Position numbers and translations under genes: made by a program. From positions 62,001 to 126,000 of the forward strand of contig CAIQWJ010000018.1 of NCBI GenBank assembly GCA_903875575.1: 64,000 bases of DNA, given 5' to 3'. Of this stretch, positions 9,386 to 17,666 are shown in pieces. The notes below the pieces were generated by a model. It did no database searches. It had not been told where the DNA came from and saw only the letters and a program-made list of their open reading frames with translations. The DNA comes from an uncultured Acidobacteriia bacterium. GTDB lineage: Bacteria; Acidobacteriota; Terriglobia; Bryobacterales; Bryobacteraceae. Positions within the stretch are counted from its first letter, which is position 1; the number at the start of each line of letters is the position of its first letter.

Positions 9386-9942
9386 ATTCGTTGTAGTGTG
9401 AGCCGAAAAGCCCGACGCAGATGGACTGCGATGGCATAGAAAAGTAAGTACAGGACGCCGAAGGGAAATGCCACCAGTCTGCCCAGCGTGTGCAGCGCTC
9501 CGGCACCGGAAAGCCCTAACCGCACCAGCACGAACCCTTTGATTGCCTTCGTGTTCCGGCGGTTCAGCCAGAAGTAGTCGCCGTTCTCATTGATGACGAA
9601 AAACTTCGCCGGTACCTGCACGGCCAGCCACCACTTCCACTTGTTCATGATCGGCTCTGCGGCGCAGATCATTCCGGCATAAGCGTAATCCTGGCTGCGT
9701 AACTCGCGCAGAAGCTCGCGCTTCCGTTCCGGCGTACCGTAGTCGGCAACATGGAACACTCTGGAGCCCTCTGCCAAACCAGCCGGAAGACCCGCGTAGC
9801 AGGTAACCAGATCCATCGGCATATCTTCGCCCCAGCCAGCTTGTAAGTGCGCGATGATGCCCTCCAGAATGCCGCGTGACCCGCTCTCAATCAGCAGAAT
9901 GCGCGTGCCCTTGGGCTGGGCCAGACTGAGGACATACTTCAC
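9382..9942 (-). CDS. Unknown 186-aa protein with C-terminal membrane segment
   Basis: Not recognised with certainty. The first ~120 residues are soluble and alpha/beta-like ([20 protein letters not shown], then a [19 protein letters not shown] stretch). They recall the N-terminal half of a glycosyltransferase or an activator-sensing fold. The last ~50 residues contain one hydrophobic segment ([20 protein letters not shown]) followed by a basic tail (HLRRAFRL), so the protein is probably anchored to the inner membrane with the domain in the cytoplasm. It lies 19 bp after the dehydratase gene and overlaps the QOR start by 4 bp. No catalytic motif can be named. Confidence 0.7.
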   Translation of the reverse strand: MKYVLSLAQPKGTRILLIESGSRGILEGIIAHLQAGWGEDMPMDLVTCYAGLPAGLAEGSRVFHVADYGTPERKRELLRELRSQDYAYAGMICAAEPIMNKWKWWLAVQVPAKFFVINENGDYFWLNRRNTKAIKGFVLVRLGLSGAGALHTLGRLVAFPFGVLYLLFYAIAVHLRRAFRLTLQRI

Positions 9943-9961
9943 ACCCCAGATTTAGCACACA

Positions 9962-11113
9962 CTATCGCTTGGCATCGCGCTTGTGCCAGTCGTCCTTATA
10001 CAGGTCGAAGTGGACCTTCTCGCGCGGGTGGGCGGCGATGAAGTCTTCGTCGATGATCACCCCGAGTCCCGGACCTTCCGGCAGACTGAAGTACCCATCC
10101 ACCACTTCCGGGTAGCTCTTCACCGCGCCCTTCACCCAGGCATCGGCAAAATCGTTGAAGTGTTCCTGAATCTTGAAGTTTGGCGTGCAGGCCGCCAGAT
10201 GCAGATTCGCTGCAGTCGCCACAGGTCCGCCCACGTTGTGCGGCGCAGTCAGCATGTAATAAGATTCCGCCCACGCCGCCAGCTTGCGCGCTTCAGAAAT
10301 GCCGCCGAAGTGGCCCAGGTCCACCTGGACGATGTCGCAGGCCTGAAGTTCGAACAATTCGCGGCACTCCGTCCGCGTGTGGATGCGTTCGCCCGTCGCG
10401 ATGGGCGTCTGGATCGCGTCGGAAACCTTCTTCAGTGCCGCCAGATTCTCCGGTGGGACCGGCTCTTCCACCCAACCCGGACGGAAAGGTTCCAGGTCCC
10501 GGGCAATTCCGATCGCAACCGCCGGATTGAAGCGCCCATGCATCTCCACAAAGATGTCGAAATCGGGCCCTACCGCGTCACGCACCGCTTCGACCAGCGA
10601 AATGGAGCGCATCCGCTCCTTGCGGTCCAGTTCGTAAAAACCGGAACCAAACGGATCCAGTTTGGCGGCCTCGTAGCCTCGGGCCACCACTGCCTTCGCC
10701 GCTTTGGCAAATTCTTCGGGAGTGCGTTCAACGGTATACCAGCCGTTTGCATAGGCTTTGATCTTTTGTCGCACGGCACCGCCCATTAGCCGGTAGACAG
10801 GCTGGTTGAGGGCCTTGCCTACGATGTCCCAACAGGCCATCTCTACCAGGGCGATGCCGCTCATGGCCACTTCGCCAGCCCTGCTATAGTCGTTGCGGCG
10901 CATCGAATCGACCATTCGCTCACGATCAAAGGGATCCTTACCGATCACGTAACGCGGTGCCGCTTCGGCCAGATAACCCAGCAGAGCGTCCGTATTGTTG
11001 ATCATCCGGACCTCGCCGACGCCGGTCAGGCCTTCGTCGGTTTCCAGCACCAGGAAAGTCAGATTGCGCCATGGCGTGCCCATGACCAGCGGGCGAACTT
11101 TAGTGATTTTCAT
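9962..11113 (-). CDS. Mandelate racemase/muconate lactonizing enzyme family, D-galactonate dehydratase-like
   Basis: 383-residue enolase-superfamily enzyme. The N-terminal capping domain is followed by the TIM-like barrel. Visible catalytic positions are K151 (AAKLDPFG), metal ligands E190 and H192 region (FVEMHGRF), E216 (VEEPVPPEN), E242 (TGERIHTR) and H292 (APHNVGGP). The HGR tripeptide and the GERIHTR motif resemble sugar-acid dehydratases such as D-galactonate or D-mannonate dehydratase rather than muconate lactonizing enzymes. It starts 26 bp after the receptor gene, so the pair may take up and dehydrate a sugar acid or a derivative. The exact substrate is unassigned. Confidence 0.85.
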   Translation of the reverse strand: MKITKVRPLVMGTPWRNLTFLVLETDEGLTGVGEVRMINNTDALLGYLAEAAPRYVIGKDPFDRERMVDSMRRNDYSRAGEVAMSGIALVEMACWDIVGKALNQPVYRLMGGAVRQKIKAYANGWYTVERTPEEFAKAAKAVVARGYEAAKLDPFGSGFYELDRKERMRSISLVEAVRDAVGPDFDIFVEMHGRFNPAVAIGIARDLEPFRPGWVEEPVPPENLAALKKVSDAIQTPIATGERIHTRTECRELFELQACDIVQVDLGHFGGISEARKLAAWAESYYMLTAPHNVGGPVATAANLHLAACTPNFKIQEHFNDFADAWVKGAVKSYPEVVDGYFSLPEGPGLGVIIDEDFIAAHPREKVHFDLYKDDWHKRDAKR

Positions 11114-11139
11114 ATGGTTTCTCTCAGATTACAGCAGGC

Positions 11140-14076
11140 TTAGTATGTGAACCGCATCGTCAGCTGAATTCGCCGGGTGCCCAGCGCTCCGCCACTGGTC
11201 GTATTGAGCGATTCCCCGAAGAACGGTGAATTCAGTCTGCCGATTGGATTGCTCAGACTCACGTGATTAAACGCGTCCGTCGCCGCGATGGTGCAACCGA
11301 TGTTGTAGCGGTGACTCGCGGACGGAATCGTACCCATTGCACTCTTGCGGCTGTGTGGCGCGGTGGCAGCAGTTGCCGGGGCGGCGGCGGAAGCATTGCG
11401 GCTCTCACCCCAGCCCCAGGTCCGGCTGAGTCGTACATCGACGCGATATTGAGCGGGTCCATCAGCATAGTTCATGGGAATAATGACCGAACCAGGTCCG
11501 GGCGCAATGTTGAAATTGCCGTACGGCGTGCATTTGATGTTCCCCCCGCAGGCCGCGCCAGTAGGTGCGAACGCAGGCCTGTCGTTGAACATCCGGTCAG
11601 CATTAAGATCCGTACCCGTCGTGATATTGAACGGCGTGGACGAATTTGCGGAGAACGATGGCGAAAGGATCATTCGGAAGGGGATCCCGACGCTGCCAAT
11701 CACGTAGCCCGTGTGTTTCGCGACAACCGATGCACGCGTCCAATCCACGGACGTATCGTACTGATTGCTGGGAAACCCAAATGAATTCGTATGGTATTCG
11801 GTGAGCACGTAATATCCATTCAACGAAACGTGATTGTTCATACGAGTACTCCCGCTGGCGATGCGCTGTGTTTCCTTGAACAGCTCGGAGTTTTCATACA
11901 GGTAAATGTCGCCCTGTCCGGGGTAGGGAAGGGTGCCTGTTCCTGTCGCGGCGTTGTATGTTCCCGGCAGGAAAGTATTGATACTTCGCGAGCGCAAATC
12001 GTGCACGCCGCGCGAATTTGTCATGCTGACCGCCACGGAGGTTCGTCCCGGCAGCGCGCGCTCCACCGAACCCGCCGTCTGGATCATGTAAGACGCCTTC
12101 AGATGGGAATCCGTCTCGTAAGTCGGCTGGTTGGCGGTGGCCAGCAGAGAAAGCGGAGGAATCCCGGTCGGTGTTCCGAAGTAGGCGAGTGCCTGGTACG
12201 CCTGTTGTTTGTTTCCAGAAGTGGAGGTGATGCTGTAATCCTGTTGACCGCTGCCGTTGAAACGCACTGTGTTCAGAGTGTTCCCCAGAGGATACCGATC
12301 AAAGAACATACCGGCGCCGCCACGGAGAACCGTTTTGCCCCCCTTGCTGGCGGTGCTGCCTGGTGCCCATGAGATCGCAACGCGCGGAGCGAAGTCGCCA
12401 TGGTCATGGATGTTGGTCTGCGTCTCGTAACGAAGACCGCCGCTAACCGTCAGACCGGGTCGCACTCGCCAATCGTCCTGCAAGTATAAGCTGGCATCGT
12501 ACTGTCCCTTGCCGAACAGCGTAGGGCCGGAATTCAGCGAATAGGCTGTCGGTCCGCAGCCTTCGGCCAGAATCGTCGACATCGGAATGCCTTGTCGCAG
12601 TAACAACTCCGTTTGCTGGTAAACGTCCAGCGATGTCGGGTTCGCGATGCCAGCCAGGCAGGTTGCGCCAGCCGTATTCTGCGGGGTCAGGAAAGAATAG
12701 GTCCCGTTGTAGTTTGATGTGGATCGCAGACTGAGTCGTGCCGCCCTGACTCTGGCTCCGAATTTCACCGCGTGCCGCCCAACTGTAACGGTGTTGTTCT
12801 GCTGCAGTTCGTAGTTCCGCGTGCGCGAGTAGTTCGCAGCCGTTGCTCCGCCTCCGGCAAAGGCGCTCGCAACACTGATCGTCGGCCCGCCGAAGCCCGC
12901 CGCATTGGTGTTATAACGCGAATCGTCAAGTTGAAACAGCAGTTCGCTGACGGCGCGCGTGCCGATCACCATAGTCTCCGTCGCCTGGATAGTGGTGTAC
13001 TTGCCCGCGTTCGCCGTCTCCAGCGTGGGCAGGCTAAAGCCGCCCACCCCACCCACGGCGTTGCTGCTGGATCGCGCATAACGAATCACCAGCGTATTGT
13101 TCTGGTTGATCGCGTAGTCGAGTCGCGGATTCACGTTCCAGCTCTTCCAGGGCGTTGCGTAAGTCGCGTTGTACGTCGTTTTTGCCAGAGTCAAAGGATC
13201 CAGTGTTGTCGCCAGGATCAGTGCGCTGTTGTTGAAGTGGCGATCGCTCACGTCCAGAAACCACGAAAAGTTTTTCAAAAGCGGACCGCTGGCACTGCCG
13301 GACTCCTGATCGTTGTTATACGCGGGCATCGGCCCCACAACGAACGGATTACGCGTATCCAGATTCCTGTTGCCGAGCGTATAGAAGCCACTGAAGTGAT
13401 AGAGATCCGTACCTGGCCTTGTCAGGATCTGAATCCGGCCATAACCGGGGCGATCGAATTCTGCGGCAAAGGGATTGGAATTGATCCGGATCTCGCGTAT
13501 CGAACTCTTCGGCGGCATTTGGCCGCCGCTGAAGCCGTCCACGTACATCTGGGCGCCATTCGGTCCCGCGGCAGGACCCGCCAGCGCAGCCAACTGCGCG
13601 GCCAACTCATCCGGGTCGTCCGGCAAAGCGTCGAAGTCCGACTGATCGATCACCAGCGCGCTCGCGTTGCTGGAGGGTTCCACGCTCACCGCTCCGACAC
13701 CTGTCTCCTCCACTGTCAACTGCTGTGATGAACCGGCCAGTTGCAATGAGATGTCCAGACTTGTTGGTTGCCCGGAGGCAATCACAACCTTCGGCCGCGT
13801 GGCATCCAGAAAGCCCGGCATGGACGCACGAATTGTGTATTGCCCCACTGGCACCGATATGGTGTACCTGCCGTTGACGTCTGTCACAATGTCACGGGTA
13901 ACGCCGTTTCCTGTCAAATGGACTACGGCATTCGGCACAACAGACGCCGATGGATCTGTCACTTCGCCGGACAGACTACCTAATGTCTGGGCCAATGCCC
14001 GGCGATCAAATCCCGTTGCGATTACTATCCATGCGGCGAGCGTGGCCGCAACTCCTGCGTGAACCTTAACCGACAC
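11140..14076 (-). CDS. Oar-like TonB-dependent outer-membrane receptor with carboxypeptidase-regulatory domain
   Basis: 978-residue outer-membrane protein with a GTG start, an N-terminal signal segment and a CarboxypepD_reg-like beta sandwich (GSLSGEVTDPSASVVPNAVV ... IRASMPGFLDATRPKVV). A plug-like region (QMYVDGFSGGQMPPKSS, then FAAEFDRPGYGRIQILTRPG) precedes a long barrel of alternating aromatic and polar strands ending in the terminal aromatic MRFTY. This architecture is widespread in Acidobacteriota (Oar/CirA-like) and is assumed to import large or scarce organic nutrients. No TonB box can be pointed to. A palindromic operator candidate lies upstream. The next gene follows after 26 bp, suggesting co-expression with the dehydratase. 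Confidence 0.88.
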   Translation of the reverse strand: MSVKVHAGVAATLAAWIVIATGFDRRALAQTLGSLSGEVTDPSASVVPNAVVHLTGNGVTRDIVTDVNGRYTISVPVGQYTIRASMPGFLDATRPKVVIASGQPTSLDISLQLAGSSQQLTVEETGVGAVSVEPSSNASALVIDQSDFDALPDDPDELAAQLAALAGPAAGPNGAQMYVDGFSGGQMPPKSSIREIRINSNPFAAEFDRPGYGRIQILTRPGTDLYHFSGFYTLGNRNLDTRNPFVVGPMPAYNNDQESGSASGPLLKNFSWFLDVSDRHFNNSALILATTLDPLTLAKTTYNATYATPWKSWNVNPRLDYAINQNNTLVIRYARSSSNAVGGVGGFSLPTLETANAGKYTTIQATETMVIGTRAVSELLFQLDDSRYNTNAAGFGGPTISVASAFAGGGATAANYSRTRNYELQQNNTVTVGRHAVKFGARVRAARLSLRSTSNYNGTYSFLTPQNTAGATCLAGIANPTSLDVYQQTELLLRQGIPMSTILAEGCGPTAYSLNSGPTLFGKGQYDASLYLQDDWRVRPGLTVSGGLRYETQTNIHDHGDFAPRVAISWAPGSTASKGGKTVLRGGAGMFFDRYPLGNTLNTVRFNGSGQQDYSITSTSGNKQQAYQALAYFGTPTGIPPLSLLATANQPTYETDSHLKASYMIQTAGSVERALPGRTSVAVSMTNSRGVHDLRSRSINTFLPGTYNAATGTGTLPYPGQGDIYLYENSELFKETQRIASGSTRMNNHVSLNGYYVLTEYHTNSFGFPSNQYDTSVDWTRASVVAKHTGYVIGSVGIPFRMILSPSFSANSSTPFNITTGTDLNADRMFNDRPAFAPTGAACGGNIKCTPYGNFNIAPGPGSVIIPMNYADGPAQYRVDVRLSRTWGWGESRNASAAAPATAATAPHSRKSAMGTIPSASHRYNIGCTIAATDAFNHVSLSNPIGRLNSPFFGESLNTTSGGALGTRRIQLTMRFTY

Positions 14077-14107
14077 GAAAGTACCTGTCCCGAATGGCGT
14101 TCTTCAA

Positions 14108-14133
14108 AGTATATATGATGTGGAACCGGTTCC
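14108..14133 (-). promoter_or_regulatory. Candidate promoter -10 and LacI-like palindromic operator of the receptor gene
   Basis: On the minus strand a TATACT hexamer (14108-14113) lies about 32 bp before the receptor GTG. Immediately upstream is the perfect 12-bp palindrome GGAACCGGTTCC (14122-14133), with the CG-centred AACCGGTT core common to LacI/GalR-family operators. Its placement over the -35/-10 spacer would allow repression. No lacI-type gene is in the window, so the regulator is inferred. Confidence 0.45.
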
Positions 14134-14207
14134 GCCCCGAAGGTTGTGCGAATGATCACAGGCGGGAAGATGAATTCGTTTGAGGCGCATCCGCTACACT
14201 CGGACGA

Positions 14208-14978
14208 GTGTTGCTCTGTTCCGTTCGCGATTGCCAAAAGCCGTTGACCCGTGAAGGTGGCCGCCTGTTTTGCGAGGCTGGACATTCGTTCGACGTCTCC
14301 CGCAGCGGCTACGTGAATCTTCTCCAGCCGCAGGAGCGCCGCTCGAAGCAACCGGGGGATACCGCTGCCGCAGTGGCAGCAAGACGCCGGCTTCACGACC
14401 GCGGTGCGACGGAACCCCTGCTCCGCGGCATAGGCGAAATGACTGGCTTATCTGCATCGGATTGCGTCCTTGACGCAGGCTGTGGCGAGGGTTTTTACCT
14501 TGGGTGTCTTGCCCGGAATTATGGATTCAGCGCACACGGCGTCGATATCTCCATCCCCGCTATTGAGGCGGCCTCGCGCCGATTCCCTGGCGTCGAATGG
14601 ATCGTCGCCAATGCCGATCGTTTCATCCCCTATGCCGACCACTCGTTTTCCATGGTCATCTCCATCACCGCTCGCATGAATGCCCCCGAATTCCGTCGCG
14701 TTCTGCGTGACGACGGGCGCTTATTGGTCGCCCTGCCCTCGCCCGATGACATCATCGAACTCCGCGGCGTTGGGCGCGAACGACTGGAGCGAACCATAGA
14801 AACCTTCGCATCGGGGTTTATTCTCGAAGGGCAAAAACGTGTCGCCACTACGGCAGATCTGGATGCCTCGGGTGTGGAAGATGTGCTTCTGTCCATCTAC
14901 CGGCCCATGGGATCAAAACCGGTTGCGGCGACCCGTGTCACGTTCAGCCTGGATCTGCTTCTGTTCCGCGCGGCCTGA
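14208..14978 (+). CDS. rlmA: RlmA-like 23S rRNA (guanine-N1)-methyltransferase
   Basis: 256 residues with a GTG start. The N-terminal zinc-binding module has Cys at about positions 4, 9 and 22 and a His at 26 (CSVRDC ... FCEAGHSFD). It is followed by the RlmA signature SGYVNLL and the basic RRSKQPGDTAAAVAARRRLHD helix. The class I SAM fold shows motif I VLDAGCGEGFYLG and an acidic loop GVDIS. RlmA enzymes methylate guanine N1 of hairpin 35 in 23S rRNA. One oddity is the first zinc knuckle, which reads C-x4-C here where E. coli RlmA has C-x2-C. The gene is divergent from the receptor. Confidence 0.85.
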   Translation: MLLCSVRDCQKPLTREGGRLFCEAGHSFDVSRSGYVNLLQPQERRSKQPGDTAAAVAARRRLHDRGATEPLLRGIGEMTGLSASDCVLDAGCGEGFYLGCLARNYGFSAHGVDISIPAIEAASRRFPGVEWIVANADRFIPYADHSFSMVISITARMNAPEFRRVLRDDGRLLVALPSPDDIIELRGVGRERLERTIETFASGFILEGQKRVATTADLDASGVEDVLLSIYRPMGSKPVAATRVTFSLDLLLFRAA

Positions 14979-14991
14979 TACTTCCATGCCT

Positions 14992-15450
14992 TCAGGCCGT
15001 GCCGAGCAGACGCCTGTCGAAGGGATCCCGTTCCGGAGTGCCGAGCCGGATACGGCAAAACCCGGGATGCGCCGGATTAATCAAGAGATTCCGCTCCAGC
15101 GGCAGCACAGCGGAAGGCACCAGAATCCCAAGCGATTTGCCCTCGGCAATCCAACGATCGCCTGCCATTCTCGCAGTCTGACTGAAGGGCAATTCATCCC
15201 AACCGGATGGTGGGCTGCCGAGTTGTTCGACAAGCGAATCTGGTACTTCGACAGGCAAAAGCACTGCGTCCAGAGGCAGATAATCGCGCCCCACGTGGAC
15301 CAGTGCTTCCAGCACAGCCAACGGACGGCTCGTCGCCGCATAGGCCATTCGCACGCCTTTCGAATTCCAACGGCTGCCACGTCGTGCCGCGCCGATGCCC
15401 GAAAGCGGATTGGCGGCGTAAACAGGCCGCACAATCCGCCATACAATCAC
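14992..15450 (-). CDS. RES-domain toxin
   Basis: 152-residue protein with the RES family layout: VWRIVRPVYAANPLSGIGAA, RWNSKGVRMAYAATSRPLAVLE and the C-terminal NPAHPGFCRI. Conserved Arg (RIV, RWN), Glu (LAVLEAL) and Ser near the NAD+ pocket define the name. RES toxins such as those of Mycobacterium and Pseudomonas degrade NAD+. The GTG start overlaps the antitoxin's TAG by one base (TAGTG), so translation is coupled. Confidence 0.88.
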   Translation of the reverse strand: MIVWRIVRPVYAANPLSGIGAARRGSRWNSKGVRMAYAATSRPLAVLEALVHVGRDYLPLDAVLLPVEVPDSLVEQLGSPPSGWDELPFSQTARMAGDRWIAEGKSLGILVPSAVLPLERNLLINPAHPGFCRIRLGTPERDPFDRRLLGTA

Positions 15451-15881
15451 TAAGCAAACTCCCCGAATTCGATGCGCTCCAGCTCATCCGTCACCAATTG
15501 GGCGCCAGCGTCGCAATCAAGAAGGCTCAGGGGAGGGGAATTGTAAAGCACGGGACTATTCTGCCGCAGCCAACCGGCGGCACGCACACCGTCTCCAAAT
15601 ACCCGAGTGGCTTCCTCAAAAACCCGGCCCACGCGCAATAAGCGATCAGCTTCATCGGTTTTGAGGTAACCTTCGGTCTTCCGTCGGACCGCTGTACGTT
15701 CCGAAATCCCGATCAGGCGCAACAATTCGGCGGGTTCAATCCCCAGCCTGAAGCTAAAGCCCGCCACGGAAGACCAAGGCACCGAATTCGGCCGTAACTG
15801 AACAAGACGAAGGCTGCGTAATTCAGCGTCTTCGGCCTTGAGGTCCGTCACCATGTCCAGAACAGATTCCGCGCTAATCAC
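15450..15881 (-). CDS. Xre/MbcA/ParS-type antitoxin of the RES toxin
   Basis: 143 residues with a GTG start 5 bp behind a strong AGGAGGTGC ribosome binding site. A central helix-turn-helix-like part (GIEPAELLRLIGISERTAVRRK) precedes the DUF2384 toxin-binding domain (ADRLLRVGRVFEEATRVFGD, then AAGWLRQNSPVLYNSPPLSLL). The C-terminal segment after the LLD motif is expected to plug the toxin's NAD+ pocket. It is the first gene of the pair and a probable autorepressor. Confidence 0.88.
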   Translation of the reverse strand: MISAESVLDMVTDLKAEDAELRSLRLVQLRPNSVPWSSVAGFSFRLGIEPAELLRLIGISERTAVRRKTEGYLKTDEADRLLRVGRVFEEATRVFGDGVRAAGWLRQNSPVLYNSPPLSLLDCDAGAQLVTDELERIEFGEFA

Positions 15882-15893
15882 TTCGCACCTCCT

Positions 15894-15936
15894 GCCATCT
15901 GTCTAGTAGTATACGCCATCTGGCGCTCCCCTGCAA
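15894..15936 (-). promoter_or_regulatory. Candidate promoter and paired operator repeats of the RES/Xre operon
   Basis: Minus strand: TTGCAG (15931-15936) and TATACT (15908-15913) are separated by exactly 17 bp. Two identical heptamers, AGATGGC on the coding strand (15894-15900 and 15915-15921), lie 21 bp apart, two helical turns. One sits in the promoter spacer and one downstream of the -10. This suits cooperative binding by the Xre antitoxin. Only the spacing and identity are seen; the binding is inferred. Confidence 0.5.
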
Positions 15937-15958
15937 ATATAGCCCGCCAACGAGCTAC

Positions 15959-16735
15959 CTACTTCGGTCCCAGTAGTGCCACTTGCCCACTTGCCTCAAA
16001 TCCCATGGAGCGATAGAGTGGCCGACCCATGTCCGAAGCGTGCAATGCTGCTCGCGTAAGCCCGGTTTTTGTCATACCGTATTCAATTGCGTGCCGCATG
16101 ACGGCCTCCGCGTAGCCACGTCCGTGCGCCTCCGGCAATGTCGCGACAAGCGCCACATAAAGGCAATTCCGGACGGGAAAGGTCGCCGAGGTAGTCACGG
16201 CCCGGCCATCCGCATACCCCACGAAACCGAAACTGGTCTCCTCGGGTTGCCACAGGAGCAAATTACAAATGCACTTAAAGAGGTCGGGTTGCATTCCGTA
16301 GGCCTGAGCGTTGACCATGGCCAGATCGGTCGCCGTCGCCGGATCTGCGACCCGACGATACTCCATTTGCGGCGCGGGTCGCCGGGCCGGCAGCAACTGG
16401 CCCGAATCCATCCCCGTCATATTGAGCGCCAGGGTGTAGCCCTCGCTCGCAATCAAGTCCTGCCCATCCCCCGGCATCCACTCACCGCAGACCGCCACCA
16501 GCGAACCATATCTGCACGCGGCGGCCCGCCGTTTTGTCACGCCCAGGGCAGCGCGAAAATCGGCGGCACGAGGCGTCGGATGCTCAATCACCGAAATGTT
16601 CAGAAACGGCAGCGGCAGATGTCCGAATAGACTGAACACGCCCGCGTCCCGCTCCAGTGTTGCGTCCGGAAACCGGCGCACCATCAATTCCCACGCGTCC
16701 ATCAGGACGTTCATGTTTTCCGCGGCTGAAAGCAT
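15959..16735 (-). CDS. GNAT family N-acetyltransferase
   Basis: 258 residues. The C-terminal half holds a GNAT core: FVGYADGRAVTTSATFPV, then VALVATLPEAHGRGYAEAVM, where the HGRGYAE loop is the acetyl-CoA pyrophosphate-binding motif, and the terminal LYRSMGFEASGQ. The N-terminal half (NVLMDAWELMVRRFPDATLE) is less conserved and could bind substrate. The acyl acceptor is unknown. An internal ATG about 20 bp inside the frame is an alternative start. Confidence 0.8.
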   Translation of the reverse strand: MLSAAENMNVLMDAWELMVRRFPDATLERDAGVFSLFGHLPLPFLNISVIEHPTPRAADFRAALGVTKRRAAACRYGSLVAVCGEWMPGDGQDLIASEGYTLALNMTGMDSGQLLPARRPAPQMEYRRVADPATATDLAMVNAQAYGMQPDLFKCICNLLLWQPEETSFGFVGYADGRAVTTSATFPVRNCLYVALVATLPEAHGRGYAEAVMRHAIEYGMTKTGLTRAALHASDMGRPLYRSMGFEASGQVALLGPK

Positions 16736-16752
16736 CGCGTGCTTTCAGTAGA

Positions 16753-17604
16753 CTAATTCAGTTCCCGGACCCAGATATTCCGGAAGCTGATCGGCTCGCT
16801 CTTGTCGCCATGGGCCTGGAGCTTGATCGGCGCGGTGTCGTACTTCTTGTAAACGGGTTGCCCGATATACAGCGTTTCGCCCTTCAGTTCGAAGTGGTTC
16901 TGCACCAGTACGCCGTTGAAGATCACCGTGACATATGCCGGGGTCTTGACGGAACCGTCGGCGTTGAACACCGGCGCGGTCCAGACGACGTCGTAGCTCT
17001 GCCATTCGCCGGGTTTGCGATTCGGATTCGCCAGAGGAATGGCTTGCTTGTACATGCTGCCGGCCTGGCCATTCACATAAGTTTTGTTGTTATACGAATC
17101 GAGGATCTGTAGTTCATAGCCAGCGTCGCCACCGCCGGTGGACGCCAGAAATACGCCGCTGTTGCCACGCGCCTGATCGGTGCCCGTGATATTTTCCGGA
17201 ATCTTCCATTCGATATGAAGCTGATAGTTTTTAAAGCTCCGCTTCGTCTCGATGTTTCCCACGCCTGGGGCTTTACTTACGGTCATCACCCCATCAGCCA
17301 CAGTCCATTTGGCCGGGGACTTATCCTTGTTCGACACCCACTCATCCAGATTCTTCCCGTCGAACAGCACGATAGCGTCAGAAGGGGGCGCGGCGTTCGT
17401 GGCCCCAGGCGTCACGACTTTTGGAACCGGCTCCCATACCTCGGTGTCCTGAGGTTTCGGCGCGCCAGGCGCGGCTCCCTGACGGCCCGCGCCCTGCGCT
17501 GCGGCGGGCGCGGGGGCCTGCTGTGCATACAACGGTGCGGTAACGGCAAAAAGGGTCGCAAAAGCGAGAAATTTGGTGGTCTGTATCGTAACGTGGATCT
17601 TCAT
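16753..17604 (-). CDS. Secreted DUF1080 (3-keto-disaccharide hydrolase domain) protein
   Basis: 283 residues with a clear signal peptide (KFLAFATLFAVTAPLYAQQ) and an Ala/Pro/Gln-rich spacer. The single concanavalin-like DUF1080 domain follows: SDAIVLFDGKNLDEWVSNKD, WTVADGVMTV, YQLHIEWKIP, a GNSGVFLASTGG loop and the C-terminal ISFRNIWVRELN. The domain is abundant in soil Acidobacteriota, Planctomycetota and Verrucomicrobiota. Some members hydrolyse 3-keto-glycosides. It stands alone here, 62 bp from the ABC-importer operon end, on the same strand. Confidence 0.88.
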   Translation of the reverse strand: MKIHVTIQTTKFLAFATLFAVTAPLYAQQAPAPAAAQGAGRQGAAPGAPKPQDTEVWEPVPKVVTPGATNAAPPSDAIVLFDGKNLDEWVSNKDKSPAKWTVADGVMTVSKAPGVGNIETKRSFKNYQLHIEWKIPENITGTDQARGNSGVFLASTGGGDAGYELQILDSYNNKTYVNGQAGSMYKQAIPLANPNRKPGEWQSYDVVWTAPVFNADGSVKTPAYVTVIFNGVLVQNHFELKGETLYIGQPVYKKYDTAPIKLQAHGDKSEPISFRNIWVRELN

Positions 17605-17666
17605 AGAGTGCTCCGGGTTCTCAATCAGTCTACACCCGCGGATGTCGGACTGATACCCTCAGCGCC

